Of a DNA stretch of 24,087 nucleotides, positions 7,969 through 16,394 are shown one piece after another; positions within the stretch are counted from its first letter, which is position 1, and each line of letters starts with the position of its first letter. This DNA comes from a virus, in IMG/VR virus record IMGVR_UViG_3300031720_000018, positions 1-24,087 of that record, one strand, 5' to 3'. The notes beneath the pieces were generated by a model that was given only the letters and a program-made list of their open reading frames with translations, made no database searches and had not been told where the DNA came from. A program made the position numbers and the translations under genes.

Positions 7969-9207
7969 TTAGCCGTAAATTACGCCAGCCATGTAGTCGG
8001 CATATTGGGCCGCGAATCCGTAGATCACGTCCATGCGCTCGGTTTCATAGCCCTGGTAGGGGCCGCTCGATTGCCACTGCCGGATGCTGCGGATGTAGAT
8101 GCCGGGGGCTCCATCTTCCGCGCCGCCCATCACTTCGCATTCGACGTTTGAGGGCCGGTGCAGCTTGATGAACGCAGCAGTATAGGCATCCTTCTGGAAG
8201 TAAAAGGCCGTATTGACCTGCTGGCCAGTTGACCCAACCACGGTGATCGCTGCGTTATCGGCGGGCGAGCCTGAGGCGTTCTGGAACTGGCCCGAGGGGA
8301 TTAGCGGCGGATAGAACTGGAGCGTTGCGGCTCCGGTGGTATCGGTCACCGATTGCGTGATGACAAACTGCAAGAGGTTCTGCGTCCCGGTATAGGCGGT
8401 ATGCAGGCCCGAGGGGTTGACTTTGTAGACGCCCGCAATGGTAAAGAGGTCGCCGGGGTTCAGCGCCAAGCTGGATGAGGTCCAGCCATCGGTAATCAGG
8501 CTGGTACCGGCTTGGTTGGCCCCATTGACGAGCGGGGTGCCCGCATAGGTCCCGACAGTGAAGGCCGGAATCTGCTCATCCCGCATCATGTCGAAGCCTG
8601 CGTAGCGCCCTACCTTGCCAGTCAGGAACTCTTTCCCGATAATGTCACCGGGATTGAACAGAGTTTGGTTTTGCCCGACCATGTTCTGCTCGTAATCCGA
8701 GGTCCAGATCACGGAACGGTCAGGATCGGGAGCGAGCAGCTTATTCAAGCTGGTGCGCGCCTGATTGTATGTCGCCGTCGATGTGGGAAGCACGCCGGGA
8801 GTGCCCACGAAGTTGGGGGCTGTCGCCTGAATGAACGCCGCCGCGTCCGCATCGATTTGGTTGGCGATCATCAGCGCCATCGGGCGGATATATTCTTCCT
8901 TGAACCTCGGCATATCCAGGAACAGGGCTTCGTCGGTATCGTTATAGATGAAGTCCCCGCCGCGCCAGTAGGAAATCGACAGCGGCACGGTGGTCTGAAC
9001 GATAGGCTCAGGCTGGAAGGCTTGCCCTTGCCGTCCCTGGGGACGCCACGGGCGTTTAATCTGGAGCGTTGTCCCAATGGGAGTGCTCTGCTGGAAGTAA
9101 GTCTGGTGCTCGCGCCCAATCGAGCGAATAATCGCCAGATTGTTGTACAGCATGCGCAGAGCCTCAGCCGTCACTTCCAGTCTTACTGGAACTGAATTGA
9201 TGGGCAT
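7969..9207 (-). CDS. Major capsid (coat) protein, P22 gp5-like
   Basis: 412 residues (P22 gp5 is 430). It forms the icosahedral shell with the HK97 fold; in P22 the fold carries an inserted I-domain. Landmarks: MPINSVPVRLEVTAEALRML at the start, a central substrate-facing stretch RPMALMIANQIDADAAAFI (about 109-127), DPDRSVIWTSDYEQNMV (about 160-176), FNPGDIIGKEFLTGKVGRYAGFD (about 184-206), GDLFTIAGVYKVNPS (about 252-266) and the C-terminal YETERMDVIYGFA. The IAGVYKVNP segment and NP..I..E...G.VGR.AGFD pattern are characteristic of P22-type coat proteins. It follows scaffold and portal as in P22. The SD is GAGGTGAGGG before ATG 9207. Fold-level identification is strong; sequence identity to P22 itself is low. 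Confidence 0.85.
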   Translation of the reverse strand: MPINSVPVRLEVTAEALRMLYNNLAIIRSIGREHQTYFQQSTPIGTTLQIKRPWRPQGRQGQAFQPEPIVQTTVPLSISYWRGGDFIYNDTDEALFLDMPRFKEEYIRPMALMIANQIDADAAAFIQATAPNFVGTPGVLPTSTATYNQARTSLNKLLAPDPDRSVIWTSDYEQNMVGQNQTLFNPGDIIGKEFLTGKVGRYAGFDMMRDEQIPAFTVGTYAGTPLVNGANQAGTSLITDGWTSSSLALNPGDLFTIAGVYKVNPSGLHTAYTGTQNLLQFVITQSVTDTTGAATLQFYPPLIPSGQFQNASGSPADNAAITVVGSTGQQVNTAFYFQKDAYTAAFIKLHRPSNVECEVMGGAEDGAPGIYIRSIRQWQSSGPYQGYETERMDVIYGFAAQYADYMAGVIYG

Positions 9208-9265
9208 TCCCTCACCTCGGTTAAAGGATTACCGGGGATCTAGGGAAATCGAGCAGCTTAGGGGA

Positions 9266-10264
9266 TTAGCGTCCGCGCATTTCGCGCTCGCGCTCGTTCT
9301 CCCGCCTGTGCCACTCGGGTGATCCTATGCGGATATCTCCGGGCGGTGCGGAACCTCCCCGAGCAGCAACTTCCGTTGATGGCCTCGGTTTGCCGGAATC
9401 TCTCACGGCTGAGTTCCGCCCGGATTTCTCCTCTGCGGGGTGCGTGCGGTCTTTAAGAGTTTCCTCTAAGGCTGGCGCGGCCTTGTCCTTTTCAGGTTCT
9501 TCTGAACTATACAACTTTTCAATCCGCCCTTCAAGTCTTGCGAATGCGCGGATCTGGGCGTTCGGGTCTTTCGACATATCGAGCATCCGCTGAAGCTCGT
9601 CCGGGTGCTTCGCAAAATGGTAGGTCACCGCCGCCTGAATGTCGCTCGACGCGATCAGGCCCATGAGCGTCGGGTGCTCATTCGGGAACCACTCGATAGC
9701 GTCCTCGGATTCGGCGGCTTCCTTGGCCACCTCGTCCCAGTCTTTGAACTGCTTGATATCTTCCTGCGCCTTGGCGCTCATGGCGCGCAGGTGCGATTCC
9801 CACTGCTCCCGCTGCTCTTTGGCCGTGGTTTCCTCGCGGACGGCGCTTACTTCTTTCTTGGCTTCCTGGCGGGCATCCCAACGCCCAAGCGCGCGGTTAT
9901 AGTCGGCGTCTGATGTAAAGGCCGCGCGCTGAGGCTCGGGATCATCCTGGCCGATCGGAGGTGCGGCTTCGGATTTGCCCCCTAGTGTACCAACAACGGA
10001 TTGGAGAGCTTCGTATTTGCCCTTCCACTCGGCGGCTTCCTCGAATGCCTTGAGCCTGCGCCGATCAGAACGCGAGATGCGGCGCTCCTTTTCGGTGTCC
10101 GATTCCTCGGCTGCGGCCTCTTTGGGCTTTTCCGGTTCTTTGGGCTTTTCGGCAATGGGTGGCTCCAGGGGCTTGCCGTTGCGGTGCGCCTGCTCCTGCT
10201 CGTTCGCCTGCTTCTGATAGGCTATCGGGTCGAATTTCGGTGCTTCGGTTTGCGTGTCAGCCAT
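9266..10264 (-). CDS. Capsid scaffolding protein
   Basis: 332 residues, very rich in Glu, Lys, Ala and Pro and largely helical, with a low-complexity charged N-terminus (KPKEPEKPKEAAAEESDTEKERR around 40-65) and an acidic/basic central coiled region. The last residues (WHRRENEREREMRGR) are strongly basic, and a basic C-terminal helix is the coat-binding element of P22 gp8. Scaffold proteins direct procapsid assembly and then exit. The gene sits between portal and coat, exactly the P22 order, and its ATG overlaps the portal stop by 8 bp (ATGGCTGA). Length is close to gp8 (303). No protease domain is visible, so scaffold is more likely released intact than digested. Confidence 0.8.
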   Translation of the reverse strand: MADTQTEAPKFDPIAYQKQANEQEQAHRNGKPLEPPIAEKPKEPEKPKEAAAEESDTEKERRISRSDRRRLKAFEEAAEWKGKYEALQSVVGTLGGKSEAAPPIGQDDPEPQRAAFTSDADYNRALGRWDARQEAKKEVSAVREETTAKEQREQWESHLRAMSAKAQEDIKQFKDWDEVAKEAAESEDAIEWFPNEHPTLMGLIASSDIQAAVTYHFAKHPDELQRMLDMSKDPNAQIRAFARLEGRIEKLYSSEEPEKDKAAPALEETLKDRTHPAEEKSGRNSAVRDSGKPRPSTEVAARGGSAPPGDIRIGSPEWHRRENEREREMRGR

Positions 10265-12464
10265 TCTTTTCCCCCTGTGATGCTTCGGCCTGCTGCGCTT
10301 GCGCCGCTTGGTCGCTTACCTGACTGGCGGCTTCGTGTTCCTGCTGCGCGGCCTGCGTTATCTGCGCGTGCTCGTGTTCTTCCTTCTGCATCCCGTGTTC
10401 ATGCGCCATCCCAAGCAAGGTTTCAAGCAGCTCGGCCTCGCGATTCGCCGCTTCGTTGTCCATATCCTTCGATGCTGAAATCTCGGCTACGCGGATCTGG
10501 GTAGCGGCCTTGAGCATGTCGGACCACTTCTTGTACTCGATTTCGGGCAGTTTCGACTTCAGTTCGTTGGCCAGCCGTTGCGCAGCCTGCATCAACTGCT
10601 GGTTTTGCTGCTGGGATTGCTGAAGCGCCTGCTGCATCTGCTGCGGCGTTACGTCAGCACCCGGTTTCGGGTCCAGAATATCGGCAATCGCCTCGATCTG
10701 CGGGTTTCCCTGCCCGATCCAGCGCAGAGCCTTGCCAGCTACACCGGGAGCGGAGACAATCTGCGGGTCGATCTTCATGAACTCGGTAAATTGCGTGATC
10801 GCCTGCTCATTGCGGGTTTCATAGCTCGGCCCCACTGTCACGCGCACGGAATACTCACCGATGCAGATATTGTTCGCCTTCCCCTTTTTGCCCGTTTTTG
10901 GGTCGATGCCATTGGCGGGGAAATCCTTGTTGATTTCGACGAGTTCATGCTTCGTATCTGGCTTGACGATGGTTACGACGCGTTGTCCGTCGAGGATTTT
11001 AGGGAAAATGCAGCACATCTCGCCATACATGACCTCGACGGCGCGATGCAGGTTATCGGAATAGCTGAAGTTGCCAACGTTTGACTCAGATCTGAGCTGT
11101 TCGATGGCTTTTCCCGACTGATCGCCCTTCTGTTGGCCGAGCGACGGATCGTAGATGTTGGTCGTTGCCTTGATGTGGTCAGAAAACCACGATCCCAGGC
11201 CGATCATCCATTGAATCGCGGCCTCGAACATGTTTTTGGTCGGCGGCGGAGCTAGTTGCTGGGCTCCGGTGGTTTCATCGGTGACGAAAACCGGCTTATA
11301 TTCGAGATAGGCATACATCTCGGTGTTTGCGTCTTTCCAGCGGGGATCGTCGAACGTGCCGGTAGGCCCGATCCAGGGCGCGCGCGACATCGAGCCCATC
11401 GTTTCCGCCGCCGTGGTCGCTGCGTAATTAAGGCCGCGTTGCCCGTCGATTGCGCCTGCGATGAGCGAAAGCCGGTGCAGCTTGCCGTCGATATATACCT
11501 CGGGGCCCAAAACCGGGAAAAGCGGGATCAGCGTACCCAGCCATTCGGTTTCATCGAGCACTTCCAGAGCATCGACCACGTATTTCTTGATCTTGCGCCG
11601 GGGGACCATTCGCGTATAGCGCTTGGGGTCATCCGGGTCGATCAGCGGGCGGAATCCTGCGGGAATCTTCTCATCCTCGAAAAACGCGATTTCCGCGCCC
11701 GAGGTCGAACGGTACATCTGGAGCTTGATCGGGTCGATTTCGACCATATAGAACTCGCAGACGTAAAACGGCCCGTTGCCCGTGCCGGTCCATTCGTTGA
11801 TCTGCGCCATCTCCCCCGGTGTGCCAATAGCGTCCTGCATCCAACCGATTGCGTTGCCCAGGCCGCGCTTCTCTAACACCTTGCGCTTATTGCCAAACGT
11901 GGCGATATAGTCCACGCGGTTGTACATCTTGAGCTTCCCGGCGTGCCCCGCATCCTGGCGGTTCGCCATGCGGGAGGTAGCATCGAAAAAGACGCAGTTG
12001 GGATCTTCGACCGATTGAATTACCAACTGTTGGGAAAAATCTCTCTCGCCACTGTACTCAGTCGCGAGCTCCAGAACTCCATACCCCGAAGCGGCGGCAT
12101 ACTTTCCGGCAGTGGAATATGCAGTCTTAGCTCCTGATCGGTATTCACACTCACGTATGAGCCCTTCGATAATATCGGCAGTATCTCCGTCAGCACCCGA
12201 TCCGACAGGGTGGCATTGGGGTCCAGGTGGATTGAGGCGAATATCCCCCTCGATCTGGTCAACGGCGGGCTTGCACTTGTTGACGACGAGCCAAGGTCTT
12301 CCTTGAGACTTGCGTTTGCTTTTTTCTTCTTCACGCCATTGCTCCCCGATGTAGAATTGCAGGCGCTCTTTTTCGGCCCTGCGGTTATCCTCGTTCGACT
12401 TGCGCGAGGCGTCGTAGCAGGCCCGAACAAAGCGCGGCAAGTCTTTGTGAGGAATGCTGGCCAT
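10257..12464 (-). CDS. Portal protein, P22 gp1-like
   Basis: 735 residues (P22 gp1 is 725). It forms the dodecameric ring through which DNA is packaged and ejected. Recognisable portal features: the N-terminal AEKERLQFYIGEQWREEEKSK and RPWLVVNKCKPAVDQIEGDIR (about 30-77), NDNLHRAVEVMYGEM-like helix region (SYSDNLHRAVEVMYGEMCC, about 460-478), and a long Gln-rich helix (around 610-640) corresponding to the P22 portal's C-terminal barrel, followed by a Gln/Ala/Glu-rich tail. The ATG overlaps the upstream TAA (TAATG) and has no good SD, so translation is probably coupled. Its stop overlaps the scaffold start. Confidence 0.88.
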   Translation of the reverse strand: MASIPHKDLPRFVRACYDASRKSNEDNRRAEKERLQFYIGEQWREEEKSKRKSQGRPWLVVNKCKPAVDQIEGDIRLNPPGPQCHPVGSGADGDTADIIEGLIRECEYRSGAKTAYSTAGKYAAASGYGVLELATEYSGERDFSQQLVIQSVEDPNCVFFDATSRMANRQDAGHAGKLKMYNRVDYIATFGNKRKVLEKRGLGNAIGWMQDAIGTPGEMAQINEWTGTGNGPFYVCEFYMVEIDPIKLQMYRSTSGAEIAFFEDEKIPAGFRPLIDPDDPKRYTRMVPRRKIKKYVVDALEVLDETEWLGTLIPLFPVLGPEVYIDGKLHRLSLIAGAIDGQRGLNYAATTAAETMGSMSRAPWIGPTGTFDDPRWKDANTEMYAYLEYKPVFVTDETTGAQQLAPPPTKNMFEAAIQWMIGLGSWFSDHIKATTNIYDPSLGQQKGDQSGKAIEQLRSESNVGNFSYSDNLHRAVEVMYGEMCCIFPKILDGQRVVTIVKPDTKHELVEINKDFPANGIDPKTGKKGKANNICIGEYSVRVTVGPSYETRNEQAITQFTEFMKIDPQIVSAPGVAGKALRWIGQGNPQIEAIADILDPKPGADVTPQQMQQALQQSQQQNQQLMQAAQRLANELKSKLPEIEYKKWSDMLKAATQIRVAEISASKDMDNEAANREAELLETLLGMAHEHGMQKEEHEHAQITQAAQQEHEAASQVSDQAAQAQQAEASQGEKNG

Positions 12465-12685
12465 TATTGCTTGGTACTATCTACAAGATTGTAAGATGCA
12501 AGTTGGTAGACCTCTCGCGCCATAATCCGATCTTCCACTACTTGCATAATTTGGGCTCTTAACGATTCCAGCGCTGGATCTAGGAACATCTTTCCAAATT
12601 CCGGCTCACACGCATCACGAACGAGAATAGATATCGTGAGGTCTTCCCCAAGGCCCGAAACGGTAATATTTATGCAGTCGCCCAC
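12464..12685 (-). CDS. Hypothetical 73-residue protein upstream of portal
   Basis: Start is a GTG at 12685, immediately after the TAG of the preceding gene; no good SD is seen, so reinitiation is likely. The stop overlaps the portal ATG (TAATG). The product begins MGDCINITVSGLGEDLTISI and ends in a helical segment (LRAQIMQVVEDRIMAREVYQ). No motif, Cys pair or membrane segment is recognised. A small protein here, between surface-protein and portal genes, has no P22 counterpart. Function unknown; operon position suggests a late gene. Confidence 0.55.
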   Translation of the reverse strand: MGDCINITVSGLGEDLTISILVRDACEPEFGKMFLDPALESLRAQIMQVVEDRIMAREVYQLASYNLVDSTKQ

Positions 12686-13039
12686 CTAGTTACTGAATTT
12701 CTTCCCCACCGGGCTCATATGCGGCCCGAATCCCGGCAGTTCTAGCGAATCATCGGGCACGTAGAGGCCATGCGACTCAGCATCCCGTTCCTCGATAGAT
12801 GGAGCTTCGCTTTCCCGTCCCTGCTTCTTCAGATCGAGCACGGGATACTCCTTCAGCCACGCCACAGCCGCCTTGTCATCGATAAACGTGTAGGAGTTCT
12901 TGTCTTTGGGATTGTCCCCATAGACCACTACCTCCCGCTGCTGCATACATACCAGAATGCCCGTTTCGGCACGGAACAGCAGGCAGGCCCGCTGCGATTT
13001 ATGCGTTACCAGGATATGCGTGTTCTTGGTCGATTCCAA
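12686..13039 (-). CDS. Hypothetical 117-residue protein, TTG start with strong SD
   Basis: The frame begins at a TTG (13039-13037) preceded by AAGGAGAGG at proper distance; no nearer ATG exists until M32 within the conserved-looking body, so TTG is the best start. The product starts MESTKNTHILVTHKSQRACLL and continues VCMQQREVVVYGDN, then an acidic middle and the ending GFGPHMSPVGKKFSN. No domain is recognised. The upstream zinc-motif gene overlaps this start by 41 bp in another frame. The TAG stop is followed at once by the next GTG. Probably a small late or accessory protein; function unknown. Confidence 0.6.
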   Translation of the reverse strand: MESTKNTHILVTHKSQRACLLFRAETGILVCMQQREVVVYGDNPKDKNSYTFIDDKAAVAWLKEYPVLDLKKQGRESEAPSIEERDAESHGLYVPDDSLELPGFGPHMSPVGKKFSN

Positions 13040-13175
13040 TTGCCTCTCCTTTGAATGCCGCCACCTTCATGTGGAAGTCAATTTCCCTGTCGATGCACTT
13101 CAGACACTTCCGCTTGTTGGCGGATACGGTAGCCCCGCACCCGCCTTCACAGAGCTTCGATCCCTTAGGCTGCAT
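12999..13175 (-). CDS. 58-residue zinc-finger-like protein
   Basis: An ATG at 13175 overlaps the end of the beta-helix gene by 11 bp, with GGGAG three to four bases upstream. The product runs MQPKGSKLCEGGCGATVSAN, then KRKCLKCIDREIDFHMKV to a TAA at 12999. The four cysteines form CxxxC-x10-CxxC (residues 9, 13, 24, 27), a plausible small treble-clef or zinc-ribbon. It fills what would otherwise be a 125 bp gap, and its 3' end overlaps the TTG-started gene by 41 bp. Function unknown; DNA- or protein-binding is the usual role of such modules. It is easily missed because it is short. Confidence 0.5.
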   Translation of the reverse strand: MQPKGSKLCEGGCGATVSANKRKCLKCIDREIDFHMKVAAFKGEAIGIDQEHAYPGNA

Positions 13176-14163
13176 CCACTCCCTGCGCGATGCCGATCAG
13201 GTGGCCCGTGGCGAGGCCGTTCAGCCCGAGCACCTGCACATAAGCATTGTCGGCGGTGACGATCTGCGCGAAGCCGTAGACATACGGATTCTTCATTACC
13301 ACCTGCCCGTTCATGGTGGTAATCCCGATCACGCCGGTAGGCGCTACGGCGCTGGTGACATTTTGCACGCCCAGGAAGTTGCAATCCAGGAACTTCATGT
13401 AGCGGTCGCAGCCGGTGGCAATTGAAACCATCTTGAACGTCGAGAGCGACGTATAGGTTTCAAAATCGCAGTTGCGGAACAGGTTGCGCGCGCCCGCCGA
13501 AATCTCTACCTCGGTGGTCATGGTGGCGCGTAGTGTGGTGGTCAGCCCGATAGTGCAGCCGTCGAAGGTGTTTTCCGAGCCGGAAATCTTGAGCGACCGC
13601 GAACCGGCGACATCGGCCACGACGGTCAGATCACCCATGCCCGCGATCTGGCAGTTGACGAAGTGATTGCGCTGTCCGGTGACCTGTACGCAGATAGAGG
13701 TCGTGCCCGATCCCGGCGTTCCCTGGAAAAACTCCAGATTGGCGAACAGGCAACCATTGCCGGTCACGTTCACCATCGGAGCCATTGCCGCAGCCGTCGC
13801 CAGGTTCGCAATGCGAGAGCGCTGGCCCAAAGCAGGCCCACCGTTGACGCCGATTAAGTGGACAAGGTCCTTATTCCAGGTCAGCACGGAAGCCAGATAA
13901 TTCGTGGTGTCTGCCGCAGTATTTGAGTGGGCTTGCAGGTAGATGATGTCGTTGTTTCCGGTAATCGTCATTGCATAAGCAGCGGCGAGCGTGGCGAACG
14001 GGCTACCCACAGACCCGTTATTGTTGTCATTGCCAACGCGCGGGTTGACGAAGAAAATATTCCCCTGCGTCGGGTAGACGCCTGAGCCGATCAGGTTCAA
14101 GGCGGCGAGGGTCTGGGGCTGAAGGCTTCCGCCTGCTTGCTGTGTTCCGAATCCAGTTGGCAT
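13165..14163 (-). CDS. Parallel beta-helix virion surface protein (spike/decoration-like)
   Basis: 332 residues. After a Gln/Gly-rich N-terminus, residues ~36-75 (IFFVNPRVGNDNNNGSVGSP then FATLAAAYAM) form the 'wide-open' pre-helix segment typical of phage right-handed beta-helix proteins, where a repeated data-like pattern of PFATL.AA....N.DIIYL precedes the coils. Downstream, repeated short strands with Asn/Gly/Cys turns (NHFVNCQI, NTFDGCTIG, NLFRNCDFE, KFLDCNFLG) repeat every 25-40 residues and indicate a pectate-lyase-like solenoid. No catalytic residues are recognisable. In P22-like phages beta-helix tailspikes lie late in the operon; here the gene is between terminase and portal. SD is AAGGAG before ATG 14163; it directly follows the previous TAG. 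Confidence 0.7.
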   Translation of the reverse strand: MPTGFGTQQAGGSLQPQTLAALNLIGSGVYPTQGNIFFVNPRVGNDNNNGSVGSPFATLAAAYAMTITGNNDIIYLQAHSNTAADTTNYLASVLTWNKDLVHLIGVNGGPALGQRSRIANLATAAAMAPMVNVTGNGCLFANLEFFQGTPGSGTTSICVQVTGQRNHFVNCQIAGMGDLTVVADVAGSRSLKISGSENTFDGCTIGLTTTLRATMTTEVEISAGARNLFRNCDFETYTSLSTFKMVSIATGCDRYMKFLDCNFLGVQNVTSAVAPTGVIGITTMNGQVVMKNPYVYGFAQIVTADNAYVQVLGLNGLATGHLIGIAQGVDAA

Positions 14164-14433
14164 CTAGTTGCTCCTTATTTGCGTTTTCAGAATTTCTTGT
14201 ATTTGGCTGGCATGGTCAGCGTCCCACTTAAATAGGGCCGCATCGTAGGCTTGCTCATATGCCCTAAATTCCTCAGGGCCGGGATTAAGCCTATTCCCGT
14301 CGTCATCGAAGAAATCGGGAAGTAGCCCAATAGCCTTGGATTGCGCATACTGGTTCCGCTGTCGGCGCAGAGCGCTATGTTTCACGAATCCAGCTACAGA
14401 CTTATCTTCGGGCTCGGCAGGGAATTGAGTCAT
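14164..14433 (-). CDS. Hypothetical 89-residue protein
   Basis: The ATG at 14433 overlaps the upstream TGA (ATGA), and the TAG is followed directly by the ATG of the beta-helix gene, whose SD lies inside this gene. The sequence is charged and helical (ALRRQRNQYAQSKAIGLLPDF, EEFRAYEQAYDAALFKWDAD). No motif or membrane segment is visible. Several small genes in this position between terL and portal are typical of this group of phages, but I cannot assign a function. Confidence 0.6.
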   Translation of the reverse strand: MTQFPAEPEDKSVAGFVKHSALRRQRNQYAQSKAIGLLPDFFDDDGNRLNPGPEEFRAYEQAYDAALFKWDADHASQIQEILKTQIRSN

Positions 14434-14609
14434 TTGCGTTTCATCAAATCCGAAATATTGATCTTGGCTTTGTGTTTGGCTTCCATCGCGCGGCCCTTCG
14501 CGGTTTCCTTGTTACCTCTCATCGCGCCTATGGAGTTCATGACCTTATAGGGGATCGAGGAATGCTGGCCGTACTCGCTTTTGAGCTTCTTTTCGAGGAA
14601 GACGGGCAT
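14430..14609 (-). CDS. Small basic 59-residue phage protein
   Basis: Product starts MPVFLEKKLKSEYGQHSSIP and contains YKVMNSIGAMRGNKETAKG, ending in a lysine-rich tail (KHKAKINISDLMKRK). This is like small basic proteins I know from phage terminase-portal regions, with the pattern LEK.LK..YG....PYKVMN.LGAMRGNK.TAKG. The ATG overlaps the preceding TGA (TGATG) and the TGA overlaps the next ATG (ATGA), so it is translationally coupled at both ends. High positive charge suggests DNA or capsid binding; function is not known. Confidence 0.65.
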   Translation of the reverse strand: MPVFLEKKLKSEYGQHSSIPYKVMNSIGAMRGNKETAKGRAMEAKHKAKINISDLMKRK

Positions 14610-14710
14610 CAGCGTGGCCTCGCGCGGCGAGCATCCGCGATTTCTTTACCGGCCCACAGCAGCGTGACGATCCACGCAAACAGCACCCCCGCGATGATGG
14701 CGTAGCTCAT
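14609..14710 (-). CDS. 33-residue single-pass membrane protein
   Basis: Product MSYAIIAGVLFAWIVTLLWA followed by GKEIADARRARPR: one strongly hydrophobic helix (residues 3-20) with a positively charged C-terminus, so probably N-out/C-in. An AGGGG lies seven bases before the ATG at 14710, and the TGA overlaps the next ATG (TGATG). It could be a holin- or antiholin-like factor or an unidentified membrane microprotein; no endolysin gene is nearby to support lysis. Confidence rests on the SD, the tight coupling and the clean topology. Confidence 0.5.
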   Translation of the reverse strand: MSYAIIAGVLFAWIVTLLWAGKEIADARRARPR

Positions 14711-14714
14711 GGAA

Positions 14715-15035
14715 TTACCCCTGAGCAGGCAATGCCGCAGTGATGGCCGCTACGTTCGATTTCGCGTCGGCGTCATCGGCGTTCATCTGATCGACGAGCG
14801 CTTGTGCCTGCGCAGGCGTCAGGTTGCCAGCGGCGAAGGCAGTGAGCAATTGCTTAATCAGGCCGTTTTCGGCCACCAGATCGTCATGCAGAGTAGTCTG
14901 TGCGCTTGTTACGTCGCTAACTCCAGCCATAAGCCTTCTTACTCCTTTTTCAATTCGATCCAAAGATTCGAGGACGGATGTGAGCGCTTGAGCGAGATAT
15001 CCGAGAGTCTCGAACAGTTTTTCTTCATGCTGCAT
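14715..15035 (-). CDS. Hypothetical 106-residue helical protein downstream of terL
   Basis: The product is fully helical in appearance: ETLGYLAQALTSVLESLDRIEK, then DLVAENGLIKQLLTAFAAGNLTPAQAQALVDQMN. The central DDLVAENGLIKQLL...G.LTPAQAQAL pattern occurs in small phage proteins annotated as hypothetical or minor virion components. The ATG at 15035 lies 27 bp after the TerL stop; no strong SD is visible (AAGCGG only). The TAA is followed by a four-base gap before the membrane microprotein. A coiled-coil oligomer is likely; role unknown. Confidence 0.65.
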   Translation of the reverse strand: MQHEEKLFETLGYLAQALTSVLESLDRIEKGVRRLMAGVSDVTSAQTTLHDDLVAENGLIKQLLTAFAAGNLTPAQAQALVDQMNADDADAKSNVAAITAALPAQG

Positions 15036-15062
15036 CCGCTTGACGGAAAGAATATCACAGAA

Positions 15063-16394
15063 TCAGGCAAATGGCGCATACACCTTTCGGGTGGGCTCAT
15101 AGAGCGGCTTATCCTGATTCTTTGGTTTCGGCTCCTTGATCGCCAGCGCAGCGCCGCGAAAAGCGTCTGCGGCGTGGCTGGCCCAATTGTGGAGCGGATC
15201 GCGCTTGGTGACGCCGTGCTCGTTCAGTGGCCCCCACTGATAATGCCTGAGAGCTTGAATCCCATCGGCGCATTTGCGCTCATCGAAGCGGCACTGCGAG
15301 AAAAATGTGCGTGCGGCGTTGATGCCGTGGATCTTGTGGAGCTTCGGGATCACGCGCACCTTGCGGCCAGCGGCACGCATGAGCATCTCAATCGACTTTT
15401 CCTTGGTGGCGGCTAGCTTCTGGTGCACGATGGCATCGACAGCGTCATGTGGTACGAAGTCGAGCCCGTATAAGTAATTCTTATTTTGGAGCGCGATGAG
15501 ATAATCCGCGATAGTCTTGCCCTCTCCCTCGTGGTAATCGATGAAGTTATAGAATCCGCCATAAGCCTGCACGAACCAGATGGCAGTCTTGTCCCCATAG
15601 CCCAGATCCCAAGCGGTATCCACCGGTTTCGAGCGATCATAGGGCACCTGACAAATCCTTCCTTCATCGGTCGCCTGCTGGAGTTCTGCCGCGAAAATCG
15701 CGCCTTCGACGTTCGATCCAGGTTCCCCCATCCAAATATGGGCATATTTCGCCGGATCGGTCCTGCGGCAATCCTCGGCCAGTACGCGCATGGTTTCGGG
15801 CAACCACGGATTCTCCAGATAGTTGGTATGAATGTGAATCGTGTTCGATGGCGGATTCAGCATGAACATTTTGTACACCGGATCGCTCGTATACTCAGGA
15901 TTCCAGATAAACCACATCTGAGCGCCCTCGGTGCGCATCACGGTAGGCACGAACACATCGAGCGAATCCTGCGATACTTTCGCCGCTTCCTCGATGATCG
16001 TCCTATTAATTCCTTTTAATGATTTAGAGTCCCTGACGTTCTCGCGGATACCGACGAAGATAAACTCGGAGACGGCGATATCGCGCTCTTTGCGCAGAAT
16101 GCGCGATTCCTGGACCTCATACGGCCCGTTCTGCGAAATCGCCATCCCGTGCTCATAAATGCAATCCGCCAGCAGCTTGTGCGAGCTATCCCGAATGCTG
16201 GCCATCGTTTCCCGAGCGCAGCAGGTGCGGATAGGGCGCTGGATCGCATCAAGCAAGGCAACCTTATGCGTCTGCTCGGATTTCATCCCTCCACGGCCCC
16301 CATAGATATTCGCGAATGAGTGCTTAACTTGTAGCAAAGGAAGGAATTTAGGATGCACGTCCACTGGTATTTGTGGCATTATCTTGTCAGCCAT
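15063..16394 (-). CDS. terL: Terminase large subunit
   Basis: 443 residues, the normal length for this ATPase-nuclease that drives DNA into the procapsid and cuts concatemers. The ATPase part has a Walker A-like YGGRGGMKS (31-39) and a Walker B with catalytic Glu in RTIIEEA (131-137). The nuclease part has the first metal-binding Asp in DTAWDLGYGDKTAIWF (Asp263), a second acidic site around FVPHDAVD (313-320) and the last in HNWASHAADAFR (Asp410), the canonical TerL C-terminal motif. It belongs to the Terminase_3/6-like group. The ATG lies within the end of a tiny membrane gene (16 bp overlap) and lacks a clear SD, suggesting coupling. Its small-subunit partner is probably the gene at 17157-17642. 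Confidence 0.93.
   Translation of the reverse strand: MADKIMPQIPVDVHPKFLPLLQVKHSFANIYGGRGGMKSEQTHKVALLDAIQRPIRTCCARETMASIRDSSHKLLADCIYEHGMAISQNGPYEVQESRILRKERDIAVSEFIFVGIRENVRDSKSLKGINRTIIEEAAKVSQDSLDVFVPTVMRTEGAQMWFIWNPEYTSDPVYKMFMLNPPSNTIHIHTNYLENPWLPETMRVLAEDCRRTDPAKYAHIWMGEPGSNVEGAIFAAELQQATDEGRICQVPYDRSKPVDTAWDLGYGDKTAIWFVQAYGGFYNFIDYHEGEGKTIADYLIALQNKNYLYGLDFVPHDAVDAIVHQKLAATKEKSIEMLMRAAGRKVRVIPKLHKIHGINAARTFFSQCRFDERKCADGIQALRHYQWGPLNEHGVTKRDPLHNWASHAADAFRGAALAIKEPKPKNQDKPLYEPTRKVYAPFA

Noticed and set aside
8512-9195. 227-codon plus-strand frame opposite the coat gene
   Set aside because: Antisense shadow of a clearly identified coat protein.
11256-11876. 206-codon plus-strand frame opposite the portal gene
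   Set aside because: Antisense shadow of the portal; no SD or recognisable family.
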